Assembly (NCBI RefSeq): GCF_042431545.1
Contig: NZ_JBHLYX010000009.1
Direction: 5' to 3' (one strand)
DNA length: 64,000 bases
From: Pseudoalteromonas xiamenensis
GTDB lineage: Bacteria; Pseudomonadota; Gammaproteobacteria; Enterobacterales; Alteromonadaceae
In this document: positions 62,912 through 64,000 of the stretch, in pieces
Position numbering within the stretch: the stretch's first letter is position 1
Layout of the letters: the number at the start of each line of letters is the position of its first letter
Program-made: the position numbers and the translations under genes
The notes under the pieces: generated by a model
Told to the model about the DNA's origin: nothing
Seen by the model: the letters and a program-made list of their open reading frames with translations, nothing else
Databases searched by the model: none

Positions 62912-63392
62912 TTGTTATACTCGTACCCTAATTGTCACTGAGTAAAACACTTCTCAAATTCCTCACTTCATCCATAGGTAATACGTTGTCATTTAAAAAT
63001 CAACCAAGAAGCTATGTCGACATGAGTTAATAGTTTATCGATAGCTCGAGTGTAGTAGATCTCTAAAGTAAGATTGGTATTAAGTAGCAGGTTAACGGGA
63101 TATGAGATTATACGATGTGCTAATGCCAAACAGGAAGGCAATTGCAGCAAACATTTTTAGTTAGATTATCGAATTATTTGAGGCTTACATAGCATTATGC
63201 TGAATTCCAAGGCCTGAGTTAATTATCTATTAGGGTGGCTTATTGCGTGCAATACTTGATATGAATAAGGTCAGATAAATCAGCGTGATTAATCGCATAG
63301 CTTAAGATAGGCTATTTGACTAAAGCTTCTTATGAAAAAATTGATTATTTGGTTTTTATGAGAAATGTTGATTTAGAACATGAGAGAGTAAA
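62912..63392. other. AT-rich gene-free spacer
   Basis: This stretch holds no credible reading frame and no tRNA. Only a very weak 5-bp hairpin near the tRNA operon end is visible. It separates the rightward peptide unit from the leftward tRNA operon and may contain that operon's terminator, but no clear one is seen. Confidence 0.6.
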
Positions 63393-63476
<84 letters not shown>

Positions 63477-63507
63477 ATTGAAGAGTTTTTAATTCCTAAG
63501 AAAGGAA

Positions 63508-63584
63508 TGGTGGCTACGACGGGATTCGAACCTGTGACCCCATCATTATGAGTGATGTGCTCTAACCAGCTGAGCTACGTAGCC
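63508..63584 (-). tRNA. tRNA-Met (anticodon CAU, elongator)
   Basis: 77-base minus-strand tRNA beginning GGCTACG and ending CGTAGCCACCA, with CTCATAA as anticodon loop. It is almost identical to E. coli elongator metT and has an encoded CCA. Confidence 0.95.
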
Positions 63585-63585
63585 A

Positions 63586-63660
63586 TGGCTGGAGTACCAG
63601 GATTTGAACCTGGGAATGGCGGGATCAAAACCCGCTGCCTTACCGCTTGGCGATACTCCA
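63586..63660 (-). tRNA. tRNA-Gln (anticodon UUG)
   Basis: 75-base minus-strand tRNA beginning TGGAGTATCG and ending in CTCCAGCCA. Anticodon loop TTTTGAT gives UUG, reading CAA. Only one base separates its CCA from the 5' end of tRNA-Met. Confidence 0.95.
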
Positions 63661-63693
63661 ACAAAAATTTTCTTGTTTTACATCTAAGAGAGA

Positions 63694-63777
<84 letters not shown>

Positions 63778-63810
63778 GTTTTATCTTTTCAAGGTGAACC
63801 TTAGAAAGAA

Positions 63811-63885
63811 TGGCTGGAGTACCAGGATTTGAACCTGGGAATGGCGGGATCAAAACCCGCTGCCTTACCGCTTGGCGATACTCCA
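63811..63885 (-). tRNA. tRNA-Gln (anticodon UUG), second copy
   Basis: 75 bases, identical to the tRNA-Gln at 63586-63660, with encoded CCA. Confidence 0.95.
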
Positions 63886-63920
63886 ACGTCAAACAGTTGA
63901 CTTTTTACATCAGTCAAAGA

Positions 63921-64000
<80 letters not shown>

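Overview
The window looks like chromosomal DNA of a marine gammaproteobacterium of the Alteromonadales type (Pseudoalteromonas-like). The evidence is moderate A+T content, a Vibrio/Pseudoalteromonas-style polar flagellar cluster (flrA, flrBC, fli, flhAFG, fliA, cheYZAB, parC, parP, cheW), a ccm operon directly behind it, and a miaB-phoH-ybeY-corC-lnt block near a Met/Leu/Gln tRNA operon. The genus is inferred, not proven. Almost every base is coding, and no insertion sequence, prophage or CRISPR array is visible.

Positions 1-6700 are a surface-sugar locus. An acyl-carrier-like protein, a PseG-GNAT fusion and an adenylate-forming ligase run rightward. pseB, pseC and a Gfo/Idh/MocA oxidoreductase run leftward towards them and meet at a perfect hairpin. 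A short flagellin gene (6917-7702) follows, so the sugar, probably an acylated pseudaminic acid, is likely a flagellin decoration.

Positions 7855-39000 hold the flagellar and chemotaxis regulon: flrA, an inverted tag gene, flrBC, fliEFGHIJ, fliK, fliLMNOPQR, flhBA, flhFG, fliA, cheYZAB, parC, parP, cheW and a DUF2802 gene. Matches to the sigma-54 -24/-12 consensus with exact spacing lie upstream of flrB, fliE, fliK and flhA, which fits FlrA and FlrC being sigma-54 activators. They also show that the longest reading frames of flrB and fliE start too early. FlhF, FlhG, ParC and ParP point to one polar flagellum with a polar chemosensory array. A leftward pair (a second FliK-like protein and a stand-alone FlhB C-terminal-domain protein) separates this regulon from the next operon.

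Positions 41905-49624 are ccmABCDEFGHI for c-type cytochrome maturation, followed by mlaA. Positions 49679-56149 run leftward: miaB, phoH-like ybeZ, ybeY, corC, lnt, a doubtful small ORF, a small helix-turn-helix-like protein and a GNAT. A ubiF-like FAD hydroxylase (56369-57526) diverges from miaB.

The most unusual part is 57816-62876: a 1359-residue Ser/Thr kinase / cyclase-homology / AAA ATPase / helical-repeat protein, an overlapping phytanoyl-CoA-dioxygenase-family enzyme, and a 71-residue Cys-free peptide. The large protein matches the architecture described for the TOMM-system kinase/cyclase fusion family, yet no YcaO cyclodehydratase is present. This three-gene unit lies between the ubiF-like gene and a leftward tRNA operon (Leu, Gln, Leu, Gln, Met, Leu) that continues past the right edge. 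It is a candidate undescribed peptide-modification or signalling system.
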